From contig NZ_CP033906.1 of NCBI RefSeq assembly GCF_003816055.1, positions 3,906,001 to 3,970,000 on the forward strand: a DNA stretch of 64,000 nt. Reading direction: 5' to 3'. Made by a program: the position numbers and the translations under genes. Shown one piece after another: positions 8,086-16,213 of the stretch. This stretch comes from Bacillus sp. FJAT-42376 (GTDB lineage Bacteria; Bacillota; Bacilli; Bacillales; Bacillaceae). The number at the start of each line of letters is the position of its first letter. Position 1 is the stretch's first letter. The notes below the pieces were generated by a model, which ran no database searches, was not told the DNA's origin, and was given only the letters and a program-made list of their open reading frames with translations.

Positions 8086-9420
8086 ATGTACAAAGCTGAT
8101 CAATCATTTCATACTGTTTTAGAGGTGATTGATGTGTATCTGGCGCTTACGGTGGACACAGAATTTGAGATTACGAGTCTAAGAGACTTACCAAAATTCA
8201 AACAACTAATGGAGCATTTAAAAATGAAAATCAATAAGAGTAAACTGGCAGAAGAACTGGGTGTAGATCGCCGGACAGTGGATAAGTATCTGAATGGATT
8301 CATTCCAAAAAGAAAAAGAGAAAAGGCTTCTAAGATCGACAAGTTCTATCAAGTAATTGCGGCTCTCTTGTCAGAGGATTCCAAACAGGTTTTTTATTAT
8401 CGCCGAGTCCTATGGCAATACCTGAAAGACAACCATGAGCTGGACTGTTCCACCTCAGCCTTTCGAGCTTACATCGCACGAACTCCAGAATTCAAAGCTT
8501 ACTTTGAAGAGGCGAAGCGTCTTCCCTCTCCCAAAGGAACCGTCCGTTTCGAGACGCCGCCCGGCAAGCAGGCACAGCTTGACTGGAAAGAAAACATCCG
8601 TTTTGAAACAAAAGATGGAGAACAGGTGGAAATCAATGTAGCCGTCCTCCTCCTCTCCTATTCGAGATTCCGTACCTTTTACTTAAGTATATCCAAGTCT
8701 CAAAGTGTCCTTCTTTCCTTTCTGACAGAAACATTTGAAGCATTTGGAGGGGTGCCGAAGGAACTCGTGACGGATAACATGAAAACCGTGATGGATGAAG
8801 CGTGCACGGACTTCTTTTCAGGAAAAGTAAATACAAAATTTGACCAGTACGCCAAAGACATCGGCTTCAAAGTCAGACCATGCGTGGCTGGCCGGCCAAG
8901 GACAAAAGGGAAGGTTGAGGCCAGAATGAAATTACTGGATGAGATCCATGCCTACCAAGGGCAATTAACCTTAGAAGAACTGCATCGATTTGTGCAGGAT
9001 CTTGCCCGGCGCATCAATCATGAGCTGCATCAGGGGACAGGCAAAATTCCGATTTTTGAATACAAAAAAGAAAGGAACCACTTACTCCAGCTACCAACTG
9101 AAAAAGTAAGAGATTCCTATCGAATCAAACATACGCTTGTAAAAGTCAATGCATCGAACATGATTTCCTACAAATCAAACCATTACTCCGTCCCATCGGA
9201 ATACCAAGGCAAGAGAGTAGGATTACAAGTGTATGATGACCAATTATGGGTTTATTATAACACGAAACTCATAGCCCAACATCCGATTGGACAAGCCAAG
9301 CTTAACTATCAAGAAGAGCATTACAAAGAAGGATTGCAAGTTTCGGCCCCCTATTACCCTGAAATTGAGGAACTGGCTAAACAAAACTTAGCTGCCATTG
9401 GAGGGGTGTATAACGGATGA
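8086..9420 (+). CDS. istA: IS21-family transposase IstA
   Basis: The 444-residue DDE transposase has an N-terminal helix-turn-helix (KSKLAEELGVDRRTVDKYL, about residues 50-70) and an rve-type integrase core with the acidic triad in AQLDWKE (Asp about 168), ELVTDNMKTVM (Asp about 230) and KGKVEARMKLL (Glu about 278). A C-terminal beta-barrel-like DNA-binding region follows. It catalyses cut-and-paste/circle-type transposition with IstB. Its stop overlaps the istB start (ATGA). The ATG at 8086 lies inside the left terminal repeat. The gene looks intact. Confidence 0.93.
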   Translation: MYKADQSFHTVLEVIDVYLALTVDTEFEITSLRDLPKFKQLMEHLKMKINKSKLAEELGVDRRTVDKYLNGFIPKRKREKASKIDKFYQVIAALLSEDSKQVFYYRRVLWQYLKDNHELDCSTSAFRAYIARTPEFKAYFEEAKRLPSPKGTVRFETPPGKQAQLDWKENIRFETKDGEQVEINVAVLLLSYSRFRTFYLSISKSQSVLLSFLTETFEAFGGVPKELVTDNMKTVMDEACTDFFSGKVNTKFDQYAKDIGFKVRPCVAGRPRTKGKVEARMKLLDEIHAYQGQLTLEELHRFVQDLARRINHELHQGTGKIPIFEYKKERNHLLQLPTEKVRDSYRIKHTLVKVNASNMISYKSNHYSVPSEYQGKRVGLQVYDDQLWVYYNTKLIAQHPIGQAKLNYQEEHYKEGLQVSAPYYPEIEELAKQNLAAIGGVYNG

Positions 9421-10175
9421 ATGCCAATACGAATTACAAGCAGCTTCTGCAGAATCTGGACTACTTGAACCTGAACCAAATGGGGATTCATCTGGATGAA
9501 GTCATAGATTTTGGTGTTCGCAATCAGCTGTCGTTTATTGAAACCCTCCTTAAACTAACCAATTATGAGATTGATGTGCGAGAGAAAAACATGGTTCAGT
9601 CCATGGTTAAAGTGGCGGCCTTTCCACACTTAAAAGAAATCAAGGACTATGACTTTTCCTTTCAACCTTCGGTAAACCAGCAGCAGATTCTGGACTTTCT
9701 GACCCTGCGCTTTATTGAGCGAAACGAGAACATCGTCTTCTTAGGCCCCAGTGGGGTCGGCAAGACCCATTTAGCTACATCCATTGGAATTGTCGCAGCG
9801 AAAAAGCGGACGAGCACCTATTTCATAAAGTGCCATGATTTGATGCAGAATTTAAAGCGAGCACGCTTAGAGAACCGCCTGGAAAGCCGGATCAAACATT
9901 ATGCAAAATACAAATTGTTGGTTATTGATGAGATTGGGTACCTGCCCATTGATCAGGAAGATGCCAAGCTGTTTTTCCAGCTTGTTGATCGCCGGTATGA
10001 AAGGCGGAGCACGATCTTTACAACGAACGTAAATTTTAAGACTTGGGACGAAGTGTTCCAAGACCCTAAACTTGCGAATACCATCCTAGACCGGATATTA
10101 CACCACTCCACGGTCGTTAATATAGTGGGCCAATCTTACCGACTGAAGGATCATTTAGCGGCAGAAAAAGAATGA
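9417..10175 (+). CDS. istB: IS21 helper ATPase IstB
   Basis: The 252-residue AAA+ ATPase, related to DnaC, has Walker A GPSGVGKTHLA (about residues 105-115) and Walker B LLVIDEIGYLP (about 165-175). IstB assembles as an ATP-dependent helper that selects target DNA and activates IstA. The start overlaps the last codons of istA by four bases, which indicates translational coupling. It ends just before the right inverted repeat. The reading frame is intact. Confidence 0.93.
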   Translation: MNANTNYKQLLQNLDYLNLNQMGIHLDEVIDFGVRNQLSFIETLLKLTNYEIDVREKNMVQSMVKVAAFPHLKEIKDYDFSFQPSVNQQQILDFLTLRFIERNENIVFLGPSGVGKTHLATSIGIVAAKKRTSTYFIKCHDLMQNLKRARLENRLESRIKHYAKYKLLVIDEIGYLPIDQEDAKLFFQLVDRRYERRSTIFTTNVNFKTWDEVFQDPKLANTILDRILHHSTVVNIVGQSYRLKDHLAAEKE

Positions 10176-10320
10176 TTTTGTACATCCTTAAACAAGCAAA
10201 AGTGTACATATTTGTGTTGACATTTACACCTAATGCTACTCTAAAAACTGGACACGGATAATAGGGAGAATACATGTATAATAATTGGTACATGTCATCC
10301 ACATTTGAGGAGTGTTCAAA

Positions 10321-10605
10321 TTGACAAAGTGAACGTACGATAAAGAATTTAAAATCCGTGCAGTCAAAATGACAGAGGGGCGGGTGAAAGCTGAAGTGGC
10401 CAGAGAGCTGGGCCTGGCAGAACAGACCCTGCATAACTGGATTAAGAAGTACGAAGAAAGTGATGAGAAAGGCTTTGTCGGGAGTGGGAATGTGAAGCCT
10501 GAAAATGAAGAGTCGCACCGCCTGAATAAAAGGATCCGTGATCTGGAAGAAGAGAAAGCCATTTTAAAAAAGGCTATGGGCATCTTCGCGAGAAACCCGA
10601 AGTAA
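10321..10605 (+). pseudogene. IS3 orfA (helix-turn-helix), nonsense at codon 4
   Basis: Translation from TTG 10321 behind TGAGGAGTG would read MTK-stop-TYDKEFKIRAVKM, the usual start of IS3 orfA proteins, but the fourth codon is TGA (10330-10332). The remaining open frame from ATG 10369 gives 78 residues with the HTH (VARELGLAEQTLHNWIKKY) and the leucine-zipper tail, ending ILKKAMGIFARNPK. An internal restart would lose the first conserved residues. Confidence 0.78.
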
Positions 10606-10647
10606 TCTTTTATTGATGAACACCGCCACGAGTTTCGTGTAGCGAAG

Positions 10648-11484
10648 ATGTGCCAAGTCCTAGGTGTTTCAAGAAGCGGCTACTATGAATGGAAAAGCCG
10701 TGAGCAGTCTGAACAGAAAAAGCGCAGGGCAGCGCTGACCCAGAAAGTTCGTTTCGCCTTTTTCCAGTCCGATGAAAATTATGGAAGTCCCAAGATTACG
10801 CGAATGCTTTGGGCTGGAGGTGAACGTGTATCAGAAAAGACGGTTACACGAATTATGAAAGCGCAGGGGCTCCGGTCTAAAACCGTGAAGAAACATAAAG
10901 CGACAACTAATTCAAAACATCGGCTGCCGATTTATCCGAATCTGCTCAACCAACAATTTCAGGTGGACCACCCTAAACAGGTGTGGGTAGCGGATATCAC
11001 GTACATCTGGACCCGTGAGGGATGGGTGTATCTCGCAACGGTTATGGATCTTTTCTCTCGTCGGATCATTGGCTGGCACATGAGTCATCGGATGACCAAA
11101 GAGCTTGTCATCACCGCCCTGAACCGCGCTCTGGCAGCTGTGCCCCCAAATCCCGGCATCGTGCATCATTCTGATCGAGGAAGCCGGTATGCGTCAAAAG
11201 AGTATCAAGCGATTTTACGAGCGAATGGGATGTACACGAGTATGAGCCGAAAAGGAAATTGTTACGACAACGCCTGTATTGAGTCTTTTCATGGTTTGAT
11301 TAAGCGTGAACTAATCTTTCAAAGATCGTATGAAACAAGGGAAGAGGCCAAGCAAGAGATTTTTGAGTATTTGGTGCATTTTTATAATGCCAAACGTATT
11401 CACTCCGCCTGTGATTATATGTCTCCGCTTGAGTTTGAAAGGCAGTACTACAGAGAACAGGGAGGGCCTTATCTGTCCATTTGA
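10648..11484 (+). CDS. IS3-family transposase orfB (DDE integrase core)
   Basis: The 278-residue product has an HTH_21 segment near the start (YGSPKITRMLW) and an rve core with WVADITYI (Asp), HHSDRGSRYAS (Asp) and CYDNACIESFHGLIKRE (Glu), the DDE triad. In the same frame as orfA, codons 10606-10647 read FIDEHRHEFRVAK, which is family-like, but a TAA at 10603 separates them. Production of an OrfAB fusion would therefore need recoding. The usual minus-one slippery site A6G is present at about 10565 but would not lead into this frame. Confidence 0.88.
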   Translation: MCQVLGVSRSGYYEWKSREQSEQKKRRAALTQKVRFAFFQSDENYGSPKITRMLWAGGERVSEKTVTRIMKAQGLRSKTVKKHKATTNSKHRLPIYPNLLNQQFQVDHPKQVWVADITYIWTREGWVYLATVMDLFSRRIIGWHMSHRMTKELVITALNRALAAVPPNPGIVHHSDRGSRYASKEYQAILRANGMYTSMSRKGNCYDNACIESFHGLIKRELIFQRSYETREEAKQEIFEYLVHFYNAKRIHSACDYMSPLEFERQYYREQGGPYLSI

Positions 11485-11593
11485 TAGATTTTCAGAGTCC
11501 CCTGAAAGTCTATCAAATGCCACTAAATGTACGCACAATAGAAAAAATCATCTTTTCTTCATTTTATGTGTCTAGTTTCTTGACAGAGTATCA

Positions 11594-12124
11594 GCTTCCT
11601 TAAAATTAGGCTTTAACGCATACCCCATATAATCATCTTCTCTAAACACACACATCCAATAAATCCCTTCATGAGCAACCATATTACGAATACCATTAAA
11701 GAGCTATATTAATTATATTAAGTGGTTGTCCATCCATTGCGTGGATCCCCGTTTTTAGCCTATTCTGGTCTTCTGAGTTAATGTAGTTAGAAAAAAAATC
11801 CCTAATAATTTTGTATTTATCAGTAATTGCTTTTTGATTAGTTGCCTTGTAGAGCGTTTCGATGGTCATAATCCAATACTGAACTTGAATACCGTCTAGT
11901 TTCGTGGATTGATCCAGTTTAAAAACATTGTCTGCCATTGATATTCCTCGTACTAGTTGATGCATAGCTCGTTTACTAACCAAGTCATGATGTTCACATA
12001 AGTAGATAAATTCCTCAGCCTCTTTCATGGTTTTAAAAAAGGGGTTAAAGAATGAAATATATACTGAGAAATTACACTTGAATGATTCAGCACTTAATCG
12101 TTTTCTTATGTCTTCGGGAATCAT
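11594..12124 (-). pseudogene. Frameshifted, IS3-truncated gene with a HEPN-like RX4H motif
   Basis: The leftward ORF from ATG 12124 (good site AAAGGAG) gives 142 residues and stops at 11696. Directly after this, another frame continues with LFNGIRNMVAHEGIYWMCV and runs to the IS3 end at 11593, without a stop. Joining the two frames gives one protein of about 175 residues broken by one indel near 11700 and truncated by the insertion sequence. RNMVAH fits the R-x4-6-H catalytic signature of HEPN ribonucleases, common in toxin and phage-defence proteins. The HEPN call is an inference from that motif. Confidence 0.6.
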
Positions 12125-12221
12125 TTTTATCTCCTTTCAAAAAAGAATATCCATAGGTTCCTTTTTCCACAAACAATTCAAAAATTGTCTTACTTAAAGA
12201 GGATTCGTACAAATGCTCCAT
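12087..12221 (-). pseudogene. Possible 3' fragment of an upstream gene
   Basis: A leftward frame (44 residues from ATG 12221: MEHLYESSLSKTIFELFVEK...) overlaps the start of the HEPN-like gene, as the end of a preceding operon member would. It stops upstream in the region 12222-12260 without a convincing start. Not recognised; low certainty. Confidence 0.3.
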
Positions 12222-12398
12222 CTCCTTTCCAAATTGCTCGATTTAGCTGATGAACTTGTAGCGAATTCTACTTCGGATAAGCACCTAATAAAAGGCCGGG
12301 TACTGAAGATGTGGGTGTTTATCAAAGGTTAAATTATTAATTACATATAGGAAACACTCGACTATATAAGCCACGGCCAAATTGGCGCAGGGCTGTTT
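12125..12398. other. Intergenic stretch inside the island
   Basis: Apart from the small fragment at 12087-12221 I see only AT-rich sequence and an imperfect hairpin around 12370-12400 (GGCCAAATTGGC core) before the stop of the EVE-like gene. Confidence 0.5.
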
Positions 12399-13034
12399 TT
12401 ACTTTACATATCTAAGTATTTCAACGGCTGCCTTAATACGTTTATCTGGGTCGCTGGAGTGTAAAGCTTCATCCAAAACCTCCAGGGCTTTGTTTATAAT
12501 GTCTTCCGGCACCTCACGTGGTATTTGCTGAGAAGGATGTTTTAAATCTGACTGAGAATCAATTAGGGCTTCTAATTCCGCATCTTCTAACGGATATTTA
12601 AAGCGCGTCACTGTACCTCGATGCCGGAGCAGTTCTTGAAGCTTAGTATTCAATTCATCGAACTTAACAACCGTGAGCGGCTTAAATTTCCGTTGGTGAC
12701 ACATTCCATCCTCGTTGTTATCGAATTCCTCAACGTACTCATATGCGCCAACTTCTACAATATGAACGTTATCTAGGTGACCATGGAATAGAGCGACAGC
12801 GCCCTCTTGCATGGTATCAACAAAAGCCCAAATGTTACCCAAGTCAACGCTGATAGTTCGTGGATTATCGTAGGTGTGGCCATAAGCTTCCTGTAGACGT
12901 ATCCGGATTTCTTCTTTGGATACTCCTGCTAGGTTTCCTATGCGAGGCCACCCTATAGCGATGAATTTCCCTTGAATAAACTCATTTAACCTTACTGTAC
13001 CATGGGGACGGGTTTTGATTTGAAAGATGTTCAA
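12399..13034 (-). CDS. PUA/EVE-like domain protein (restriction-associated type)
   Basis: An upstream ATG at 13061 is in frame, but TTG at 13034 sits seven bases after AAAGGAGG and starts LNIFQIKTR, so 13034 is preferred (211 residues). The N-terminal ~105 residues, FIAIGWPRIGNLAGVSKEEI, LGNIWAFVDTMQEGAVALFHG and VEVGAYEYV, resemble the PUA/EVE-like reader domain often fused to Mrr-type nucleases, thought to sense modified bases. The tail from about 150 is helical and acidic and has no nuclease motif (no PD-(D/E)xK seen). It could be an anti-phage or regulatory protein. Domain call is from pattern; function unknown. Confidence 0.65.
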   Translation of the reverse strand: MNIFQIKTRPHGTVRLNEFIQGKFIAIGWPRIGNLAGVSKEEIRIRLQEAYGHTYDNPRTISVDLGNIWAFVDTMQEGAVALFHGHLDNVHIVEVGAYEYVEEFDNNEDGMCHQRKFKPLTVVKFDELNTKLQELLRHRGTVTRFKYPLEDAELEALIDSQSDLKHPSQQIPREVPEDIINKALEVLDEALHSSDPDKRIKAAVEILRYVK

Positions 13035-13184
13035 TTCTAATCCTCCTTTTGCCTCACGCAACGTGACGCTTATTTAATTTTATAATACACCACTGTTTTA
13101 TCGCTGTCAATCCCTAAGGTACGCTAACGCACACACTATATACCGATTTTTAGCAAAAAATAATGTTAAAACCCGGAAATTTGG

Positions 13185-13775
13185 TTAAGATGCATAGCAA
13201 AAAAAGAAGCTACCCTTCTGGTCAGCCCCTATTTTACGCTTCGCTCTTATCATGGTACTCTTAGAAATTCCCGTAAGATCCTGTACCTGTTTATACGAAT
13301 ACTCCCCCAACTAAGATAGAGCGTGGTCTATTTGCTTCCTCGTATACTTTGTGGGTCTACCTTCGCGGAAGTCCTCACGCTGCCGAGCAATCGCCTTTCC
13401 CTCTTGAGTTCTCTCCACAATCAAGTCCCGTTCGAACTCCGCAAACCCCGACATGATTGTAAAAATAAGGCGTCCGGTAGGCGTGTTCTCAATCAGCCCC
13501 ATATTTAATACATGTACCTTTACGTCGCGATGAAATAGGTCCTTGACGATCGTTAGTGCCTCAGAAGTAGACCTAGCGAAACGGTCCAGCTTTGTTACCA
13601 CAAGAATATCACCTCCCTTTAACTTGGACAGCAGCTCTTGAAACTGCGGACGATTCACCTTGGTTCCCGTGAACTTCTCCGAATATATTTTCTCACAGCC
13701 TTCAGATTTTAGCGTGTTCAATTGCATCTGCAAATCTTGGCCGACTGTCGATACCCTCGCATATCCATATTTCAC
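13185..13775 (-). pseudogene. Serine recombinase (resolvase/invertase), amber-truncated before its HTH
   Basis: The frame has the resolvase catalytic domain: [12 protein letters not shown] (Ser nucleophile), [14 protein letters not shown], and [17 protein letters not shown]. After KQIDHALS a TAG (13311-13313) stops it. The same frame then continues LGEYSYKQVQDLTG and ISKSTMIRAKRK, the normal DNA-binding helix-turn-helix, to a stop at 13185. One nonsense mutation therefore separates the catalytic part from the HTH. A GTG at 13775 with AAAGGGAGCG upstream is a better start than the ATG at 13808. Tn3-resolvase type; it would act on plasmid or transposon res/inversion sites. Confidence 0.85.
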
Positions 13776-14011
13776 AAAACCGCTCCCTTTTATCACTTTT
13801 TTTGACACTAATTTATGACACCGGCATATACCTTGATATTATTTCAACAGGAAAATAGTGTAAATACTCTTAAGTTTTGACACTAAAAAACCTCTAACCA
13901 TATGGCTAAAGGCTTGGCACCAAACAAGAATTTAATGAACAAATCGGTTAGTATATAAACTTCGATGCATCGATGCACATATCAGATCGATAGAGTTTTT
14001 AATTGTAAAAC

Positions 14012-14405
14012 ATAAAAGAATTTAAAACTTTGTTTCATAGGCATCACACTGCACTTGCCGGGCATAAGCTATCTATTGCTATCACGGATGGAGATATAGT
14101 GGTAGGGGTTGTGATGGCTGGCCGTCCTGTATCCCGCTATCAAGATGATGGATTTACACTTGAAGTAACCAGGTGTTGAGTAAAAGAAGCATATAAAAAC
14201 GGAGTTAGTAAACTGTACTCTGCAGCCTGTACAGCTGTTAAAGGTCTTGGATATAATCGAGTGATTACTTATACCCTCGATGAAGGCTTCCAACTTTGAA
14301 ATAGTCAGAACTACCAAAGGGGGCTCTTGGAATTCTAATTCCAGAATAAGAGTAGATAAGCATCCTACCGGCCCTAAGTATCTATGGGTGAGAAATATCA
14401 GCTAA
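14012..14405 (+). pseudogene. Degraded XF1762-type phage gene
   Basis: The plus strand reads FHRHHTALAGHKLSIAI, VGVVMAGRPVSRYQDDG and FTLEVTRC, then a TGA, then LYSAACTAVKGLGYNRVITY, a second TGA, and in another frame KGGSWNSNSRIRVDKHP to TAA at 14405. This is the order of conserved blocks of the small XF1762-family phage proteins (HHRHH...GHKF, GRPVSR, GGSW...DKHP). At least one nonsense codon and one frameshift break it. Function of the family is unknown. It supports a prophage origin for part of the island. Confidence 0.72.
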
Positions 14406-14468
14406 TTACCTATGAAAGAGGAGAATTCTAAAGTAGAGAAAACATGATACGAGAAATATATATAAAAC

Positions 14469-14505
14469 GTCTAAACCCCTTATTTTGGGGATTAGACATT
14501 TTTTC
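14469..14505 (+). terminator. Terminator after the XF1762 remnant
   Basis: GTCTAAaCCCC / GGGGaTTAGAC hairpin followed by six T residues. Confidence 0.85.
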
Positions 14506-14614
14506 ACTTCAAGGTGCCAGCCATACACGCACATGTGTATAAATGTGGATATTCGCCGATATAAAAGATGATAAGTTTGACTGTAATGAACTGAAGTAAA
14601 GCTGGAGGAAAAGT

Positions 14615-15652
14615 ATGAAATTTAGAGCGTATATATTGATTCTATTTAGCTTGTTTTTAATATCCTATAGTTCAACTGACGTAAGTGCTCACAGTGGTAG
14701 GACTAACTCTTCTGGATGTCATAATAATCGTTCTACCGGTGGGTATCATTGCCATGGTGGCTACGGAGATACAACTTCAAATGGAAGAAGTACAGTAGAG
14801 TCTTATAAAGATAGTGACCTTAACGGGGAAAATGATTCTTATCAGGACCTACAGGAAATTGGTATTAATATAGAGAACATGGGCCTTAAAGATGGGGAGC
14901 AAGATGCTGAACATGGTTCCTTCCAAGAAAATCCAAAACCTCCCGGAGAATTAAGCAATGCAGAATATGGATGGTACAAAGAGGGGTACAAAAAAGGGTA
15001 TAAAACTAAAATAGATGGTATAGCCTATGAACAAGGATACCAAAAAGGACTTGGTTTTAAGAGTAAAATCACACCTGAGAAATTTGCCATTACATCAAAG
15101 GCGAAAGCCAAATTTAACAGTGGATATTTAAAAGGGCAGACAGAAAAATGGATATATACTGCTAAACTAGCAGCATCTGAATCAAAGCCGCTATCCTTAC
15201 CAAAAGACCTGCCAAGAGATGTAACCAATTTGGCTAAAGACGCATACGAAAAAAGGCTTTCAAATATAAAGAAAGAAGAAGAAGCTTATCAAGAAGGGTT
15301 ATCTTCTGCTCGAAAAGAGGAAGATTACTCAGTTCCCACCAAATACGAAGGGCTTTCAGCTCTCTATTATCAAAAAGGGTATTACACTATCTTTAATCAA
15401 CTAATAAATATTAAGAATACAGCTCTAAAAGAAGGGTGGTCAGGGGAAAAATATAAAGTACCAAGTGCAGCAGAAGAATATAATTTACAATACATCTATC
15501 AAAAATATTATGAAGAGGGTAAAAGAAAAAAGATTATAGATAAAATTTACCAAGTTGGAATGATATTTTTAATTTTAGCATGCTTTCTTTTTATTGTTTT
15601 CATCACTTATAAAATTCAGGAAAAAATAAAGCAGAAAAATGCTTTAAAGTAA
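14615..15652 (+). CDS. YHYH-domain membrane-anchored protein
   Basis: The 345-residue product has an N-terminal signal or anchor segment (about residues 5-24) and a YHYH domain at 25-50 (SAHSGRTNSSGCHNN then GGYHCHGG, His/Cys-rich, metal-binding-like). Next come tandem short repeats with the pattern GYxxGYxxG/K (for example YKEGYKKGYK, YEQGYQKGLGF, YQEGLSSARK, YQKGYYT). One transmembrane helix at about 308-330 is followed by a basic tail. The start ATG follows CTGGAGGAAAAG. YHYH proteins occur frequently on mobile elements; their role is not known. It is the last intact gene of the island. Confidence 0.8.
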   Translation: MKFRAYILILFSLFLISYSSTDVSAHSGRTNSSGCHNNRSTGGYHCHGGYGDTTSNGRSTVESYKDSDLNGENDSYQDLQEIGINIENMGLKDGEQDAEHGSFQENPKPPGELSNAEYGWYKEGYKKGYKTKIDGIAYEQGYQKGLGFKSKITPEKFAITSKAKAKFNSGYLKGQTEKWIYTAKLAASESKPLSLPKDLPRDVTNLAKDAYEKRLSNIKKEEEAYQEGLSSARKEEDYSVPTKYEGLSALYYQKGYYTIFNQLINIKNTALKEGWSGEKYKVPSAAEEYNLQYIYQKYYEEGKRKKIIDKIYQVGMIFLILACFLFIVFITYKIQEKIKQKNALK

Positions 15653-15670
15653 TATATTATGCAAAACAAA

Positions 15671-15696
15671 AGCCATGTAGTTTACGCTACATGGCT
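15671..15696. terminator. Hairpin after the YHYH gene
   Basis: Perfect arms AGCCATGTAG / CTACATGGCT with a six-base loop. The T-rich tract is on the minus strand, so as a terminator it would work better leftwards; on the plus strand it may only shield the YHYH mRNA end. Confidence 0.6.
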
Positions 15697-15929
15697 CCCC
15701 GTACGATAGCTTCTCACACTCAACACCAAAAACTAAATAAAGAGAAGATTAACATCTTCAAAGAAATAGTATCAAATTCCCCCAAAAATTTCAATTTAGT
15801 CCTGGAAATAGAAAAACCATACATAGAACTTCTATGTATAAACTTTGATCTTATATTAGGGACTGTTTTAAAAGTGCATTTTATAGCGTACTTTTAGGCA
15901 CACTTATATACCTAAACTTTATCTAAACA

Positions 15930-15968
15930 AAAAAGCATGATTGGTTAATTGACCAATCATGCTTTTTT
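15930..15968. terminator. Strong bidirectional terminator in island right end
   Basis: AAAAAGCATGATTGGT / ACCAATCATGCTTTTTTT, sixteen paired bases flanked by A- and T-runs. Confidence 0.88.
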
Positions 15969-16156
15969 TAATTATTTAAATTTAAGTATATTTTTCCCCG
16001 AAGTTTTTTGAACCATAAAAATGCCTACTCAGCAATATTATGATTCAAGTCACAGAACCGTTTCTAGAATGAAAAAAAGCTATTTAAAGCATATAAATGT
16101 CACTGTTTTTTTAAAGCATAATCATGTAAAAAGACCTTTTTACAATTTAAGGTACA

Positions 16157-16213
16157 TACATAAAAACTAAAACCACCAAAGTATGTATTGGTGGAGACGG
16201 TGGGAGTCGAACC
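16157..16213. repeat. Right attachment site: 57-bp repeat at ssrA 3' end
   Basis: Identical to 6263-6319. This copy is continuous with the intact tmRNA gene and includes its 3' CCA terminus and terminator hairpin (CCACC...GGTGG on the minus strand, followed by T residues). Confidence 0.93.

Larger units (their letters stand above)
8049..10222 (+). mobile_element. IS21-family insertion sequence (istA-istB)
   Basis: About 2.17 kb with two overlapping genes istA/istB. Terminal inverted repeats: left TGTACAATCTTGCTTG...GATGTACAAA (8063-8094) and the inverted right copy at about 10177-10208. Similarity continues outward to TG at 8049 and CA at 10222, which are taken as the ends. No clear target duplication was found. 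It is inserted into the group II intron. Confidence 0.85.
10234..11593 (+). mobile_element. IS3-family insertion sequence (IS150-like), probably defective
   Basis: About 1.36 kb with ends TGCTACTCT...AAACTGGACAC on the left and the inverted TGATACTCTGTCAAGAAACTAGACAC on the right. It contains orfA and orfB of the IS3 type. It lies 11 bases right of the IS21-family element and cuts the 3' end of a leftward gene. No target duplication was recognised. orfA has an early nonsense codon. Confidence 0.83.
15653..16156. other. Non-coding right end of the island
   Basis: AT-rich sequence with two hairpins (listed separately) and no credible gene up to the right att copy at 16157. Confidence 0.6.

Noticed and set aside
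14069..14317. Minus-strand ORF of 82 codons
   Set aside because: It is antisense to the XF1762-type remnant whose conserved blocks are on the plus strand.
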